A stretch of DNA of 13,679 bases from Actinomycetota bacterium (GTDB lineage: Bacteria; Actinomycetota; Aquicultoria; Aquicultorales; Aquicultoraceae): the NCBI GenBank assembly GCA_030017355.1, contig JASEIR010000013.1, positions 1 to 13,679 of the forward strand, read 5' to 3'. Under the pieces are notes generated by a model, which was not told the DNA's origin, did no database searches, and was given only the letters and a program-made list of their open reading frames with translations. Made by a program: the position numbers and the translations under genes. Position 1 is the stretch's first letter; each line of letters starts with the position of its first letter. This document shows positions 12,728 to 13,679 of this stretch, piece after piece.

Positions 12728-13679
12728 CTATTTTAAGTATTTTTCCAATCTGTCGCATGCCTCAGCTATATTTTCGAGGGAGTTGGCGTAGGAAAAGCGC
12801 AAGTATCCTTCAGCGTTACTTCCAAAATCAATTCCCGGCGTAAGGGCGACAAGGGCATTTTCCAATATATCGATGGCAAGCTTATATGAGTTGCCGCCGA
12901 AATTTTTGGCATTGGCAAATATGTAGAATGCTCCTGTTGGCTCAACGGTTATACCAAACCCTATTCCTTTTAATCTAGGAATGAGAAATTTTCGCCGCTC
13001 ATTGTAGGTTGCAACCATTTTGGCTATGTGCTCGCCTGTTTCTTTTAAGGCCGCTATACCTGCCCACTGAACAAAGCTATTTGCCGATATGAAAAGGTTT
13101 TGCTGTATCTTTTGCATGGACCTAATAAACTCTTTAGGTGCAATTGCATATCCAAGCCGCCAACCAGTCATTGCATAAAGCTTTGAGAAGCCATTAAGAA
13201 CAAACGCTCTGTCAGTAAATTCAAGGATAGAGTGCTCTTTGCCCTCATAGGCCAGGCCGTGGTAGATCTCATCCGAGACGATATAAAGGCTATCTGCAGC
13301 CATATCGGCAATTTCCTTCATGGTGGCTTCGCTAAGAATGTTGCCGGTAGGATTGGATGGGGAATTTATCATGATTGCTTTTACCTTTTTATCAAGGGCT
13401 TTTTTTATATCCTCGGGGCGATATTGAAAGCCGTCTTCTTCATAAACGTTAATGAATGAAGGCTGCCCTTCAGCAAATCTGACAAAGTTGGGATAACAGG
13501 CATAGCCGGGGTTTGATAAAATGACTTTATCACCTGGGTTTAGCAAAGCTGCAAAGACTAGAAGCATTGCAGGTGACGTCCCGGATGTTATGATTACTTG
13601 CTCGGCAGATACCTTCACTCCATATTTTTCAAAATAATGATCAACGATTGCATCTACTAACGCATACGCGAGATAATCA
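12728..13679 (-). CDS. class I/II PLP-dependent aminotransferase, 5' truncated by window
   Basis: The frame is open to the right window edge, so about 316 C-terminal residues are present and the start is outside; the GTG at 13618 is internal, since DYLAYALVDAIVDHYFEKYG precedes it. Signatures of the aspartate aminotransferase fold type I: ITSGTSPAMLLVFAALLNPG (cofactor phosphate region), SPSNPTGN, VSDEIYHGL, NGFSKLYAMTGWRLGY with the PLP-binding Lys, and LRFSYANS with the substrate-carboxylate Arg. It would transfer an amino group between an amino acid and a 2-oxo acid; the specific substrate is unknown. It lies upstream of the LysR-like gene in the same direction and ends EACDRLEKYLK before TAG. 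Confidence 0.9.
   Translation of the reverse strand, partial: DYLAYALVDAIVDHYFEKYGVKVSAEQVIITSGTSPAMLLVFAALLNPGDKVILSNPGYACYPNFVRFAEGQPSFINVYEEDGFQYRPEDIKKALDKKVKAIMINSPSNPTGNILSEATMKEIADMAADSLYIVSDEIYHGLAYEGKEHSILEFTDRAFVLNGFSKLYAMTGWRLGYAIAPKEFIRSMQKIQQNLFISANSFVQWAGIAALKETGEHIAKMVATYNERRKFLIPRLKGIGFGITVEPTGAFYIFANAKNFGGNSYKLAIDILENALVALTPGIDFGSNAEGYLRFSYANSLENIAEACDRLEKYLK

Overview
The window is a bacterial chromosomal segment with moderate to low GC and dense coding on both strands. GTG and TTG starts are frequent, and most genes have strong AGGAGG-type ribosome binding sites. No rRNA, tRNA, CRISPR array, integrase or transposase was seen. Three features point to an uncultured, low-GC actinobacterial lineage or a close Gram-positive relative: a PknB-like kinase with an MviN-like external domain, a small Holin-X type membrane protein, and a COG3937-type phasin-like protein. 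This placement is an inference from gene content only; a bacterial translin is also present.

Left part (1-3390). The 3' end of an Acetyltransf_6 (GNAT/FemAB-like) gene is followed closely by a class I glutamine amidotransferase. An 8-nt tandem repeat runs through the amidotransferase stop codon, and a 7-nt tandem repeat follows it. Next come a small membrane-anchored protein of unknown function and a decayed zone (about 2004-2466) with minus-strand gene remnants in two frames. A ribbon-helix-helix/PIN toxin-antitoxin pair follows, with a promoter whose spacer holds three GATAT repeats.

Middle (3391-8463). A cytosolic protein of four BON domains diverges from a transmembrane Ser/Thr kinase. 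The 129-bp gap between them carries a perfect 12-bp palindrome, which may be an operator. An HNH endonuclease with its own extended -10 promoter ends at a strong intrinsic terminator. Directly after that lies a three-gene operon: acylphosphatase, translin-family protein and HAD hydrolase.

Right part (8464-13679). A phasin-like coiled-coil protein ends at a terminator. It is followed by a Cys-motif protein of unknown function and a two-helix Holin-X protein. A glycolytic operon follows: class II fructose-bisphosphate aldolase and 6-phosphofructokinase, joined by a TAATG overlap. The phosphofructokinase has the GGDD signature of pyrophosphate-dependent enzymes, but Gln where those enzymes have Lys. 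On the minus strand, converging on pfk with overlapping stop codons, are a LysR effector domain lacking its DNA-binding half and, upstream of it, a class I/II aminotransferase cut by the window edge.

Common themes: C-rich 7-nt-period repeats recur in three intergenic gaps (about 1377, 3334 and 8496). There is no obvious single new defence or mobile system. The strongest leads are the kinase/BON pair with its operator, the translin operon, the unusual phosphofructokinase and the HTH-less LysR protein.
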